DNA of 64,000 nucleotides from Saussurea involucrata. Lineage: Eukaryota; Streptophyta; Magnoliopsida; Asterales; Asteraceae. How positions within the stretch are numbered: the first letter of the stretch is position 1; every line of letters begins with the position of its first letter. The notes beneath the pieces are model-generated. The model did not search any database, was not told where the DNA came from, and saw nothing but the letters and a program-made list of their open reading frames with translations. The stretch covers positions 19,897,301-19,961,300 of the forward strand of contig CM066325.1 of NCBI GenBank assembly GCA_033807775.1, written 5' to 3'. Shown piece after piece: positions 23,017 through 35,414 of the stretch. Both the position numbers and the translations under genes were made by a program.

Positions 23017-23402
23017 GAGGGATATTTTTTGTAAACCGTCAATCTTGCAAACCGTGTAAACTGTCGATTTTATTGGTTAAATTAATGAAATTGTTTCATG
23101 AAATTGTTTCATATTATTCATTTCTTGATGAAATTGTTTCATATATTTGTGTTTTTTATGTAAAAACGAAAAAGTTTCATCAAACTAAGAAAATATATGA
23201 AACAGATTCATAAGAACGAAAAAAATACATGAAACTACATAAAAACACAAATATATGAAACAATTTCATCAAGAAATGAATGATATGAAACAATTTCATC
23301 AAAATAAACAATTTCATGAAACAATTTCATTAATTTAACCAATGAAATCGACGGTTTACACGGTTTGCAAGATTAGGATGGTTTACAAAATAAGGGGTCT
23401 CT
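23017..23402. mobile_element. Fold-back element with about 150 bp arms, after a TA tract
   Basis: TTTTGTAAACCGTCAATCTTGC pairs with GCAAGATTAGGATGGTTTAC, and the arms continue through repeated GAAATTGTTTCAT and ATGAAACAATTTC words. (TA)n lies at the left edge; the right edge has only CTATATT. Confidence 0.82.
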
Positions 23403-24240
23403 ATATTAAATTAGACGTCTAAAATGTATACTTTAAAAATACTTTACTTGAGAGTTGGTTCCAGTGAAAAACTGAGGTTAACGTGAAAAGTGGTTATTAA
23501 GAGCATCCACACACGTCAAACAAGACTCCTTGCAAGATGACATGACATGTCATGTGGCTTGCAAGGTCAACCCACTTCTTTCACAATTAGAAAGGGCTTT
23601 CACAAATATTATATATTAAACAAATGTATTTTTGTTTAATTTAATTAATTAATTTGTTTGTTTAAACATTAATTATTAAATGCTCGTAAAACTGGCCGGT
23701 ATATTTTTAGCCTAAATCCAACGTTTTGAGGGCTTTTTAAAGTTTTTTTGGTAGATTTTAAGTTTCTTTTGTCAATTTCAAGGGACTTTTTTGGCTTTTT
23801 AGTCAATTTCAAGAGTAGTTTGTTTTTTTGGTTGATTTCAAAACATGTTTTTTTGGGTTGATGGGTCCCGAATGAGAAATTATTGGGGGACATTAAAGTG
23901 GAAAGTTGAAAAAATCTATGTTTTTAACCTAAAAATTTCAAAAAAAAATTCTTTTTAATGGGGTCCCATCCCCCGCAACCATGCAATACATCCACCACTG
24001 CGAACAGTTCTATCCAGACCCTACCAGCCCCGGTCCCTTTTGCGTAACGGGTTATTTGCGTAACGGGTTACATTTGGCCATCCGGTAGACTCAGACACTA
24101 TGAGCATAGTCGACCACATATTCCGTGTTTACCGAAATAAGGTGCATTTAACCTTCAATTTGGTGAGCTCTATTCAAACTCTTTTTTTACAGTACACAAC
24201 TTTCAAACATTGTTAGTTCCTAAAGAAGACAGAACATTGG
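23403..24240. other. Intergenic, no gene
   Basis: At 23690-23890 there are imperfect repeats of TTGATTTCAA and TTTTTGGT words. The short minus-strand frame over them is low-complexity (Lys, Thr, Asn). This region lies 3' of the VAMP72 gene. Confidence 0.6.
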
Positions 24241-24255
24241 CCATCTTATACCAAG

Positions 24256-24261
24256 TTTATT
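24256..24261 (-). terminator. Polyadenylation signal of VAMP72
   Basis: AATAAA on the minus strand about 145 bases after the stop codon, in a T/A-rich 3' untranslated region. It is the first such signal downstream. Confidence 0.55.
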
Positions 24262-24405
24262 TATGTTCAATTTGATTAGTCCAACAATATATGTCATTAT
24301 AAAACATGTACATTAAGCATCCAAAATGCAAAAACTCCCAAGTTCTTAAGACCAGTAGGAGGCAAAAAAAAAGCATTGTAGCAGGAAGGAAGGATATGGT
24401 GACCT

Positions 24406-27400
24406 TCACCAGCACCTCAAGTTATTGCAGATCGACATAACAACGAGCAGAATCAAAACAAGAACGAGGCCCCCGACTATCAGTTTAATCTTCATATTCT
24501 GAACCCACATCTTCCTTTTCATCTTGGTTCCTTGTTTCTTGAAATCATTTGCCTAATCACAACAAACCAAATTCTTGAAAGAAATGGATAATTTTTAGAA
24601 TCATGAATTGAAGTAATCAATCTAAAGTCACGGAACTGTATCCATTTTTGCAAGCATTGGGCGGTAGCAAAGATATTCCAAACGAGCCCATTATATCCCA
24701 CCCGACCCAACCCAAGCCGGGGTTATTCAGCTAAATGACCTTCCGACAAAAAAGGGAGCTAATTGCACCCTTATACATTGCTATTTGCACCCCTGACTAG
24801 TAATTTCCTCCACACATCAACATCCAAACATACTTTTTACATTTCCAATGCATGACTTGACCTGATTCTGACATTAAAGGGGGGTGCAAATAGCAGCCCA
24901 AAGAAAAGATCAAATTCATGGCCTTCTGACAGGTTTTAGGGATTTTTCTGTTAGGCCGAGGCATTCTCAAAATTTGTCTGCAGATCATGAATTTAATTTT
25001 TTTTGGCAGAAGGTCATCTAGCTAAATAACCCGGTCTTGGGAGGGTAAGAACGAGTCCTTTGGTTAGTGACCTTCTGACAAGTTTTTTTTTTCTTAATCC
25101 ATGACCTTGTCACAGGTTTAAGAATGTCGCTCCTTAAGAGAAAAATGTCACTTCCATTCACAGCCTAGAAACCTTTGAGAAGGTCATAGATTTAAAAAAA
25201 CACATGTCAAGAGACCATTTAGCTTAATAACCTGATATACACAAATCTGGCCTTTACCCTAAAGAGTAGAGTGGATGTTTCGTTAAGACATTCATGTTAG
25301 ACAAACCCGAAAGGGGTTGGGCTGGTGATAATTTTACTCAAACTTGGTGCCTCGTGAGGCATCAGGCTCGGGTTCTATTTCAGTAGGTGTTGTCAAATCT
25401 TTAGGGGCCACACCCCCATTTTTTATGGACCATGTGGACTAGTTTGACCAAATATGCCAAAAACTGCAGTTGTTAACAAAAAAGATCATTCATGTGACAC
25501 AAACCTGATTGCGAAGGTTGTCAGTTTTATCGACCAGCAGTTCAATCTTCTCTCCACGATCAAGGACCTGCAAACATCGCACTTTTTTTACTAAGTATCT
25601 TGATCACCATAAACAAGCATGGATCAGACCAAAAATCTTAGAATGGAAGAGTTTCAACTAAATTATTTCTTGGGGGTGATTAAGCCAAAAATGAACAATC
25701 ACAACATATAAAGAACATAGACGTTTACGTGGTTAAACCACTAGGCTACGTCCTCCTCAAAGGAGCGGCATTTATGAGTATTTACTATATAGAATAAACC
25801 TAAAGCAGATGTAGTCAGATGTAACTTTAACTTAACAGTTAAAAGGTCCAGATTCAAGATATCTTAAAACCAAAGGAACCCAGTGTATCCCACCTGAAGG
25901 TGGGGTGTTGGGGGTGAGATGTATGCATACCTGACCTCTACCTTGACGATATTTAACTAAAAAGATACCTTCTCGATGTTTTCCATCATAACTCCCTTGA
26001 CTTCAGAAACCTGGGCTTTCACCTTAGCAATCTTGTCAATCTCCTCAGGATGAGTAACACAGTATTGCATCTGCTCCTTCAATTTCGGTCTAAAATCCAC
26101 CAAGTGTCATTAACAGTCATGAAAACAACATATAAGTCTAACACCCCCCCCCCCCCAAAAAAAAACAAGAAACACACGCACACCATCTTAAGGCCATGTT
26201 TGACAACCTAAGCTAGATTATTTTTTGAGCTTATTGAAAAAGCCCCATTTGAAAAGCCATAAGCTAGCTTTTTTAAAATGCTACTTCATGTAGCGTTTCA
26301 CTAATCTCCATAGGCCCTTTCCCACTTTTTCAGTTATGCCCCTTATATTTTTCCAATTAAGTTGTCAGCATGTACTTTTAGGTTATTTTACATTGCCATC
26401 TAACTTATCAGCTAGTTTTTACCCAACATGATTGGTTTATCAACTAACAACTAGCTTATCAGCTGGTTTGCCAAACATGGACTAAATCGTAAATTGTTAG
26501 GTACCCAAATGATTTGCTCAGGCTCTTGGCAGCAGCAGATGCAGCTTTGCCTCCTGCATATTTCTTGTTAAAGTCGTCCTTGACACGTTCCAAGAAGGCC
26601 ATGGGAAGTTGCCTGCCAGCAGATTCAACCGCAACAACACAGAATGCTGCAGCAGCCAACAGAAGTAAATACTTTTTCCTTCCCCCAAAATGCAACATTT
26701 TCCAATTTGAGTTGTCCCAAAATATTGCAACATTTCATTTTTAGGTAAAAAAAAATTAAACCAACTTTATTTTTTAGTCTTTAAGTGGTCATAACTTGAA
26801 ATTAATAAACTTTACAGATAATTTATAGCAACCGTCAAGTCTACCTGCAAGCTCACCATAATTTCTCATTATAGAAAAAACATGGACGTTGATGCACATT
26901 ATACAAAAACCAAACTAAACCAAACAAATCTGGTATATCTCACCCAAATGTGGGGTCAGGGAGGGGGTGAGATGTATGCAAATCTAGCCTCCACCCCAAA
27001 CAGTTGTTTCCCTTAAGACCCCCGGGCCCCGGCTTGTGCATAAGGTGTAAAAAGATGCGGAATAAGAGCATACAAAACGAAAGAACTTGAAAACAAGAAA
27101 GACAGTGTTAAAATTTGAGAAACGAGTTAGAATAAGCAACCAAAAATCAAACAAATCTTTAGTAACCATCCAAGTTAGCATTAAAACCTTCAGTCAAAAA
27201 TCATTGCATTGTAAATTAAGAAGTGTTTGTATATATATATATATACAGACTCATAAGTTCATTCTCGTCTAGCATCAACATCATTCTCTTATATAGATTT
27301 ACTTCACTTCTAAATGCCACTTCAAATTTCTCCTGGTATTAATTTGATGCGATCTGACCCACATCCAGTATTGATGTTATGTTCTTTTAAAGGTGGCTAG

Positions 27401-28311
27401 CATACATTTCCGGCATGTTTACAAAGTTAAATTTGTTGATAATCTACACAAAGAGAGGTGAAATATTATAAGGCATCCTTTGTAAATTGCTGAATTAACC
27501 CCTGTTTCTGTACCCTTTGAAATTTGTTAATATTTGTGAAGATAGTATAATTAAGACGGCGTTTTGGTTCATTTCAGAGAATCGAAATGGGAATGAGTTT
27601 CATTCCCCCAAATTTATTGAGGAGTGTTTTCATTACCCAGTATCCGGCGGCCACTCCATTGCCTCAGAGGCTCAGACCATACATTATTAATGATTTCCAT
27701 TTTCATTCCCAACCAACTATTACCTCCAACATTCTCAATCCATGGTTCTGAATTCAATTATATGTTGTTTAATCTCTCAAACAGCAATATCATTTGGTTA
27801 TTGGTAGAACACATGATGATATCGTCCAAAAGCTAAATTAAGATGTAGGACCTTAACTGAAAATTGGAATTCAACCGTCAGAATATGCAAGCAGATCTAC
27901 CGAATTTTTAAGAATTAATGTATGGTATCACCTAACTAACATGCTTCATTAGCCAGTTAACAACGGGTCATTGATTCTTAACAACCAATTTGCTCCTCCA
28001 ACAGGTTATAACGTCCGATCTTCTAAATTAAATCCAAACATCGATCGAAAAGAAACCCTAGATCAGGTTGTAATCTACAAAAAATGCCACAAATGCAACG
28101 AAATCAGATAAAATAACTTACTGTATCCATTATCAATGAGGTAATTGAAGGTATGGCCATCACAATTATACGTAAACCGATTGTTGTTGGGAGGAAGTTT
28201 TTCAAGACATTGGGCAGCAACGGTTGTGAAATTCCCCTTGAACTCGGTATATTCCGCGAGGATCACATTGCCTCTAGCCACAAAACTGTAAATGAGGGAT
28301 TTTTGCCCCAT
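24406..28311 (-). CDS. VAMP72: VAMP72-type R-SNARE (vesicle-associated membrane protein), five exons
   Basis: A longin R-SNARE of the plant VAMP72 group, which sits on secretory vesicles and pairs with Qa, Qb and Qc SNAREs at the plasma membrane or cell plate. Exons: 28311-28122, 26646-26505, 26089-25969, 25567-25505 and 24552-24406; every intron is GT..AG and the frame is kept throughout, giving 220 residues, the usual family length. The longin domain is roughly residues 1-115 (starts MGQKSLIYSFVARG). The SNARE motif is about 127-187, with the central-layer Arg at 155 in VLDRGEK. The C-terminal membrane anchor is about 196-214, with a short lumenal tail ending RCW. The start ATG is the family's conserved N-terminus. 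No lesion is seen, so it should be functional. The exact member (721/722/724-like) needs a phylogeny. Introns are 378-1475 bp and hold MITEs. Confidence 0.95.
24716..25032. mobile_element. MITE-like inverted repeat in VAMP72 intron 4
   Basis: GGTTATTCAGCTAAATGACC at the left is inverted as GGTCATCTAGCTAAATAACC at the right. The interior contains further diverged copies of GACCTTCTGACA-type words, which continue to about 25230. No target duplication was recognised. Confidence 0.55.
26192..26482. mobile_element. PIF/Harbinger-type MITE in VAMP72 intron 2
   Basis: Ends GGCCATGTTTGACAA and, inverted, GTCCATGTTTGGCAA, flanked by TAA on both sides (26189-26191 and 26483-26485). It is 291 bp and non-coding. 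Its edge is about 20 bp from the exon 2 splice donor. Confidence 0.8.
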
Positions 28312-28715
28312 TTTCGGTTCACCAAAACCCTAAATTTACCTAGATATTCAAAATTTTGGAAAACTCGATGTCAAATTGATCAATTCAACGATAAATTGGC
28401 CGATCATGCGCCCTCATACTATTCAAATTCCGGCAGTTTGTGTGGATTTGAAATCATATGGATTTTAATATGACTTCAAAAAATGAACAGAAATTTCGTT
28501 AGGGGGGAATGAATAAAAATTGGGGAAATTCTGTGATCATTTTGTGTTTGTTTGAATGGTGGTGGTGGGTGGGTGTTTTTTTGGTGTTTTTGTGTGCGTG
28601 AGAGAGAAACAAACGAAACTGTTCATTTTTACGCGGGTTTTTTTTTGAATTTATGACGTATACATTAGATCATTTTTTATTTTTTATTTGTTTTTATTCA
28701 TTTAAATTATTATGT
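28312..28715 (-). promoter_or_regulatory. VAMP72 5' untranslated and promoter region
   Basis: Upstream of the start codon the coding strand is rich in CT/CA and ACCACC words (28560-28620), as in plant 5' leaders. No clear TATA box could be chosen. Confidence 0.4.
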
Positions 28716-29417
28716 GGCGTTTGGTTCGCAGATTCTGAATAAATCTGATAGAATTGGAATGTTGAATTCCATTGACCAAATTTCATTCATTCGTTTGATT
28801 CGTTCTTTTGCACGGAAGAAATCTCTGAATTCCATCATTCCACAAATGAGGAAATTCAACATTCCTTAGCAATTAATAATTCAAAATATACCCTTTAATT
28901 TAAATATACCCTTCAATTTAAATATAACATAATTTTATTTAATTTAATACTTTAGTTTTTTATTTTTTTGAAATTTTGAATTTTATTTTTATTTTATATA
29001 ATATAATTTAATACATTTTTTATTTTTTCTCGAAATATAATTTTTTTCATCTGACAATATATTTTATTTGGGTTATATATATTATATTTGTTACACATTA
29101 AAGTAATTAAAAATTATTTTATTAAAGTATTTTTAGTGAAAAAAAATATTTAATAATTATTTTATTAAATAATTTTTTGTTTTAAAAAATTAAAAATTAA
29201 CAAAAACGATATTTTGGTCATTTACCAAAAATTAATTCCAATTCAAAAGCTACATCCTGTGAACCACATAGACAAATTCCAATTCCTTTAATAAATTTCA
29301 TTCCAATTCTGTCAACCAAACAGGTGGTCAACCCTGAGAACATTCCATTTTAATTCCTTCAAAATCAAATTCCTTTGACATATTCAATTCCTTCCAAAAA
29401 CATTATGCGAACCAATG
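28716..29417. mobile_element. MITE-like element upstream of VAMP72 (tentative)
   Basis: GGCGTTTGGTTCGCAG at the left and TGCGAACCAATGAAATTTC at the right are partly inverted (TTGGTTCGCA). Paired GAATTCCATT/AATTCCAATTC blocks occur inside and the core is very AT-rich. The right end is decayed and no target duplication is certain. Confidence 0.4.
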
Positions 29418-29695
29418 AAATTTCAACCACTTTCTAAAGTGACGCATCATCATAAAAAACTATATTTTAATCAAATAACAACAAAACTACAATTAAAATA
29501 AAATAAATAAAATATTTAATTTATAAAACATTAAATTAAAATACAAAGTAAAAATATTACATTAATCGTCATTTTCTTCTTCCCTAAATATTTGTCAAAA
29601 CTCCTCAACCAAATTTGATTGTAAATAATGATTTTTTGATCGATGAGGAGATGTCAACTCCTTCTTCCCGCCCGTTGGGAAAGAAAGCCTCAAAT

Positions 29696-30066
29696 TAGGG
29701 GTGCTCACGGGTTGGGTTGATCGGGTTGAAGGCATTTCGACACATCAACCCAATTTTGACGGTTTGAAAAAAATTCAACCCAACCCAAACAAAGGTACAA
29801 CCCAACCCAACCCAACCCGTTCGGATTGATCGGGTTAGTCGGGTTGTGTTTAAACAAGGTAAAATCAAAATTAAAAACATAAAAATAAAGGAAACATGTC
29901 TTTAAAATACAACCAATAACTCAGACAATATTTAGATACTACATATAAAAATGTCTAAACCAAATATGATCAAATAACTTGACGTTTCCAATTTGCATAT
30001 TTCTTAAAAATCCTAAACATATCGTCATCAACTGTTTTTCTCAATTTGCATATATATGTTAACATT

Positions 30067-30112
<46 letters not shown>

Positions 30113-30288
30113 CCATATCGAGTTCATCGGGTTGGGTTGGGTTCAAATTATCGTAACCCGATATTAACCCAATACATACAGTTTGAAGATTTTACAACTT
30201 GACTGGACATCGGGTTGTTTCGGGTTGGGTTGTTTCACGTCGGGTTGGGTTGGGTTGATCGGGTTGGTCGGGTTTTTGAGCACCCCTA
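29696..30288. mobile_element. hAT-type MITE with 8 bp target duplication
   Basis: The inverted ends start TAGGGGTGCTCA. The flanking octamers are CCTCAAAT (29688-29695) and CCTCGAAT (30289-30296), 7 of 8 identical. The sub-terminal zones carry many GGGTTGGGTTGATCGGGTT-type words in opposite orientations, with a TA microsatellite at 30070-30110. No coding sequence. Confidence 0.88.
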
Positions 30289-30296
30289 CCTCGAAT

Positions 30297-31058
30297 GATA
30301 AAGGTAAAAAAATGTCATTTTTCAACAGGTTCTATCGAAAACGAACATGTGACAATATTAGGGAGTCTGAATGTTGAAATAGAAAAAATTTAGGTGATGA
30401 CAGAATTCCATACATCATTTGTGGAAATAGAAAAACTTAAGAAAACGAGAAAATCGGAAAATGATCATGAGATTGATGGAAATGGATCCCACAACAATGA
30501 GCGAACCACAACAGATATTGTACGAACATCAGCTTCAACAACTTCTAAACGAACAATGATGTATTTTTATGTGTTAAGTTTGTATTATTTGATATGTAAT
30601 TTATTTTATTGTATTTTAATATAAATTATATTTTGCATTTTTTAATATTTATTGACAAACAAAAATTATTCATACATTTTTTCATAAACATACTCTACAA
30701 AATATCACAAAACATGATTTGACATAAAACAATTTCTAATTTAGAATTTTTTTCTTACAATTTCTTATATTATTCACTGCCACATCAGCAAAAAGTACTG
30801 ATTTAACATTTGCAATTACCAAAAATCAATTTCTAATTTAGCAATCATACTCACAACCACCGTAATTTCTAAAATAGAAATCCTACATGACACATTTGCA
30901 ATCCATTTATAATTCATATGAAAACCTTGTTATAGATGCTCTTAGTTGTATATAATCACAATCAACTTTTATTTTAATTTTTAATATTATTGGAATTTCA
31001 AAATTATGAAAAATAAAACATGTAAGATAGTTTTTATTTTTTAAAGTCAAGTGATTTG
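30297..31058. other. AT-rich intergenic stretch
   Basis: A 76-codon open frame at 30394-30624 (Lys, Glu and Thr rich) matches nothing I know. GATGCTCTTAG near 30932 resembles a MITE end, but no partner was found. Confidence 0.5.
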
Positions 31059-32896
31059 TGTAACACCCCAATCTTTGGAAGATATCGATCTTTGGAAGAT
31101 ATCGATATTTTAAGATAAATATGAAAATAAAATTTTGGATTGAATCCTATATTTTATGGTCTTGTTGGATGGAGAATCCAATATGAATCCAACGGTCCTT
31201 TCCGGAACGAAAACAGAGCTAAAACGAATACGTTATGGCCAAAACGGTGTTCGGTACCTCCTGTGCGACTATGACACGTGACAATGTTGCTGGTCAATGT
31301 AGCGTCAGGGAGCAGAAGGTGGTACCAACCCCACGACTGTGACACGCGACTATGCCGCTGGGCATTGTCGCACGGGGGCACCTGACCCATAAAAACGAGA
31401 TTTTTCACCCATTTTCCTCATTTCATTTCACCCACTTCGTTTTTCTCTCCCAAGAATCGAAACCCTTCATCCCTAATGTCGATTTTGAGCCTCTAAGACC
31501 CCAAGAATCAAGATTCCAAATGACCCTTCTTCATCTATCATGGTTTTGGAAGCTAAAGTTAGAATCTTTTCATTTCATCTCCCTCACCAAAGTTTTATAG
31601 GGTTTCATTCAAACCTTTTCTCTTTTTTAAAGATTTGGAGTTTGTGGTTCGTCTTGGTAACTCTAGAGACGTTTTAGCTGGTGGATCCAAGTTATGGGTA
31701 AGGTAATCATATCTTTTCTTCACCTATGAAAATTAGGGTTTTGATATAAGTTGAGATATTGATGTAAAATGTTTGGGAATGATTTTACCGAGTCAAATAT
31801 AATTATTGATGGTTGGAACTCTTGGATCTAGGTTTTTGGAAGATTTGTCTTGAGGATTCAAGTTTCTTCTAAGGAGCTCAAATTGAGGAAAATCTAGATT
31901 TAGCCTAAATCTAGCAATGTGAGTTCAAGTTGATTTGTGAAAATGTTGTACATGCCAAAAATGTTCATTTTAAAGTGTTTATATGTTTTACATGAAAACA
32001 TGCATTGTTGAGTTATTTGGTGGATTTTGATTACTTGAAGTATTTAACTTTATGAATCTTGTAAAACACCCACTTTGGGATTTTTGGGTAATTTGATAAA
32101 AAAAAGTATAAATGGAAGTGCTTTGATAATTTGCTACATAATTGGAGGCTATTTAGTAAAAATGCACTCTTAGTGTTTTGTTGGAAATATGCATAATTTA
32201 TGTGGTGGTACGTTTTCAAAATACGAACATGTGGATCATTGGATTTTGGTCATTCCCGACCTTGTGAACATTTTTGAAGTTGTAAACCTTTTTGGTTTTG
32301 GGAAAAGTCGTATTTTAGGTATTTCGATGAATAAATCTTAAGTATTGATGTTTTAATAATTTATCATATGAATGTGAATCTTTTGGTATAAATACACTTT
32401 GATGTGTGCTTAGGAAAATGATTTGTCTTAATTTAGAGTTGTGTTGAGTTATTCGTGTCTATGGAGAATGTTTCGCATAACTGTGTGTTATATACGTTTT
32501 ATTGCATTATTTGACTTTTTATAAGTGGTCAATTGATTTTGGTTGAGCTTATGGCTCGGTTTATGACTTTATTGAGTCTTGAGGACATTTGTCCGGGTTT
32601 TAATAATTTAATGTGGAGCTTTAGATATGAGTTGCATTTATTGCATTTTATTTGGAGATTACATGTTTAGAGTGCATGTGTCATTCAAGTGGAGTCATGT
32701 ACTATTAGACTGTAATGCATTTGATCCATAGGCATATGAGTCACTCATGTTTGTATAGTGGAGAGCCTTGGTATTTTCACTTTGGGAAGTATGTCATTGT
32801 GGCATTTTGTGTCCCGGCGTTGTGGAGAGGAACCACTTTGGGTTGTACTCCGGAATTTCGTGGTTGATGTTCTAACTAGATCTTATGCACGAGGGT

Positions 32897-35414
32897 TGTA
32901 ACACCCCGAATTTTCAAATAAACGTTACAAACCTCATTTCCGACTCGGACTCTCGAGACACTAACTTCCTAGTTAACTTAAGCTTGGTTTGTAATTTCAT
33001 GCGCATACTTAAACGGAAAGCTAGCCATGCATGGGATTCTCAGATATGCATGATCGGTATCGACTAGGACGGTTGGCGGGAAGCAACGGACCGCGTATGC
33101 CTCGGAAATGGACGCCAAGCAGCAGCTGGAGACAAGCCAGCGACTGTGCCCGGCGACTATGCCCATGGCACAATCGCGATGGGCAATGTCGCGGTGATGG
33201 GAGCAAAGAAGAAAAACGAACAGAAGGTGGGGTCGTTGGGTGCGACTATGCCTCGGCGACAATGCCAAGGGCATAGTCGTCGTGTCAAGGTCGCGATCAG
33301 GGGCCGAGGTGCTGTTTTCAAATCGGGGTTTTAGAGGAGTCCAACCCTTTTCTTCTCCATTGTTACCAAACTGATATCTCTCTCTAATCAGGTGCGATTT
33401 TGCTTCCAAGAGTGGTAAGTCTTCTCCTCTCCTCATCTCTCCTCACTTATGACCTCCACCCACCTCATTTGTGTACAATCATGTCAACCTTTAGGTTCTT
33501 AAGTGTGGGGATCTACTCCAAGTCTTCTTAAAGCTCTCAAGAAAGTTCACCTTCCATTTGCAAAATATAGGGTTTTCTATAAAACCTTCTAAGGTGAGTT
33601 CTCATTTATATTCTAAACTAAATACTCACTTATATATGATCTATAACCCTTTTTGCACATTATTGTTCATTATTTGGAAATTTACATGTTTAACCTAAAA
33701 ATGGGTTTTCAAGGAAATATGGATTTTGTTGAAATATATGATGGTAAGGGTGAGATGTGTGGTATTCCTTGATTTCCAAGTATTATTGCTCTTGTCCTAC
33801 AAGTTTATCATTTAAAGTGATTTTGACCACTTTGGGTTAAAATTAGGGTTTTTGTGGATAATTGAGATTTACAAGGAAACATTCATGAAAAAGTTTTTCT
33901 ATGTATTAAATAAATTTCAAAACCTAACTTGAAGAACCATGATGCCTTATGGTCATTGCCTCATTGGTAGGGGTGTAAATGAGACGAGACAGCTCGCGAG
34001 CTACTCGAGATCGACTCGGTCAAAGCTCGGTCAACACTCGACTCGAATGTGCTCGACTCGAACTCGAGCTCGACTCGACAAACTAACGAGTCGAGTCGAG
34101 TTACCTGATACTCGACTCGATAAGCTCATGAGATACTCGAATTAATTTTATATATAATAAAGTCTATATTATTACTTATTATATTTATTAATTATAAATA
34201 ATAGAAAAATAAAAATTAAATAAATTAACAAATATAAAAAATTAACAACTTAATATTAAGGAAAGAAAATATATAGTGTCTTGGAGGTCTTCAAAGTTTC
34301 TTAGTCTAGCAATGTGGGAGGCTTGGAGCATCTCTTTCAGTTTTTTCTGTCCCACGTCGATGGTTTATCAAAAACTCGGTCAAAGCTCGGTCAACACTCG
34401 ACTCGAGATCGACTCGGTCAAAGCTCGGTCAACACTCGACTCGAATGTGCTCGACTCGACATACTAACGAGTCGAGTCGAGTTACCTGGTACTCGAGCTC
34501 GACTCGCATCATTTACACCCCTACTCATTGGTGGTAGTCTTAGGTTGATATTTCTAAATGGAAAGTACGTCTTAATGATACTATCAAGCTTAAACTTATA
34601 ATGATTGCTGTTATTGGGCTATATAAGAGTCTTGGTTGGTTATTGAGTGTAATGGATCCATAGGCACTAGAGTCGTAGCACGAAATAGGCATCGGGATCC
34701 ATGATAAGTAAGATGTGGACCTATATGGTCGTGCATCGTCTCATGGGCAGTAAGGTGTAATTCCAAAGTGCTTGTTTGTGGATTTAGAGTGACCCAACGT
34801 ATAGACCTGGAGTTGTTGAAGTTGGGGGCTCACAAGTTATAGACTCTTCGGGTTGCGCTTGTTTCCGTTTTATTTGTTGAGATGTGAATAATACTACTAA
34901 CGATCATGTGGCTATTTTGTCTTATGAAATTTGCTATGGTTACCAAGATTTCATCCACACTTGAAGCATTGGATGTTCAATGGTCTCCTCCATGGGTTTT
35001 ATTTTGATTCACATCGTACCTTGAATAAATTCCTATTTATTACAAAGTGTAGGTTCTTATCCTCATGTTGTTAGGCTAACACTTATTCTCTTCGGTGTAT
35101 GTCTAGGGTCTTCAAGCGGTGAGGCTCCTCGGATTTGAGTGAAGAGATAAGTTGGTGAATAGCATTTTTGGGAGTACTTGGAGGTGTACATAATAGATTT
35201 TAAATGTTGATTTTGGTAGCAATTAGACAACACCCGATTGTAATCTAAGTTATGATGGTTTAGATTATTAGGTTGTTGGATCGTCAATTGCTCGTTTCTT
35301 GGTATTGTTTACGCCATACTCTATTTCCCCATTTATTGGGTGATTTGTCAATTTAGATGTTATTTTCCCGGAATTTTGCAATGTTTAAATTTCAGTAAAT
35401 TTTAGGGTGTTACA
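32897..35414 (+). mobile_element. Younger solo LTR nested in the older one
   Basis: It runs TGTAACACCCC .. GGGTGTTACA, 2518 bp including an hAT MITE. AGGGT lies on both sides (32892-32896 and 35415-35419), a perfect 5 bp target duplication. No primer site or interior follows. The CT-rich stretch 33340-33600 resembles a transcribed leader. Blocks of GCGACTATGCC and GGCAATGTCGCGG near 33130-33290 match motifs in the other LTRs. Confidence 0.92.
33968..34523. mobile_element. hAT-type MITE inside the younger solo LTR
   Basis: The ends TAGGGGTGTAAATGA are perfect inverted repeats of 15 bp. CTCATTGG occurs on both sides (33960-33967 and 34524-34531), a perfect 8 bp target duplication. The sub-terminal parts carry many ACTCGACTCGA and GGTCAAAGCTCGGTCAA words, and a block of about 50 bp is duplicated near 34370-34440. 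Confidence 0.93.

Noticed and set aside
30394..30624. 76-codon hydrophilic frame
   Set aside because: No family, no conserved context and strongly biased composition; it may be chance or a decayed transposon frame.
33021..33436. 152-codon minus-strand frame and overlapping frames
   Set aside because: They fall inside the solo LTR, overlap one another and share composition with non-coding parts of related LTRs.
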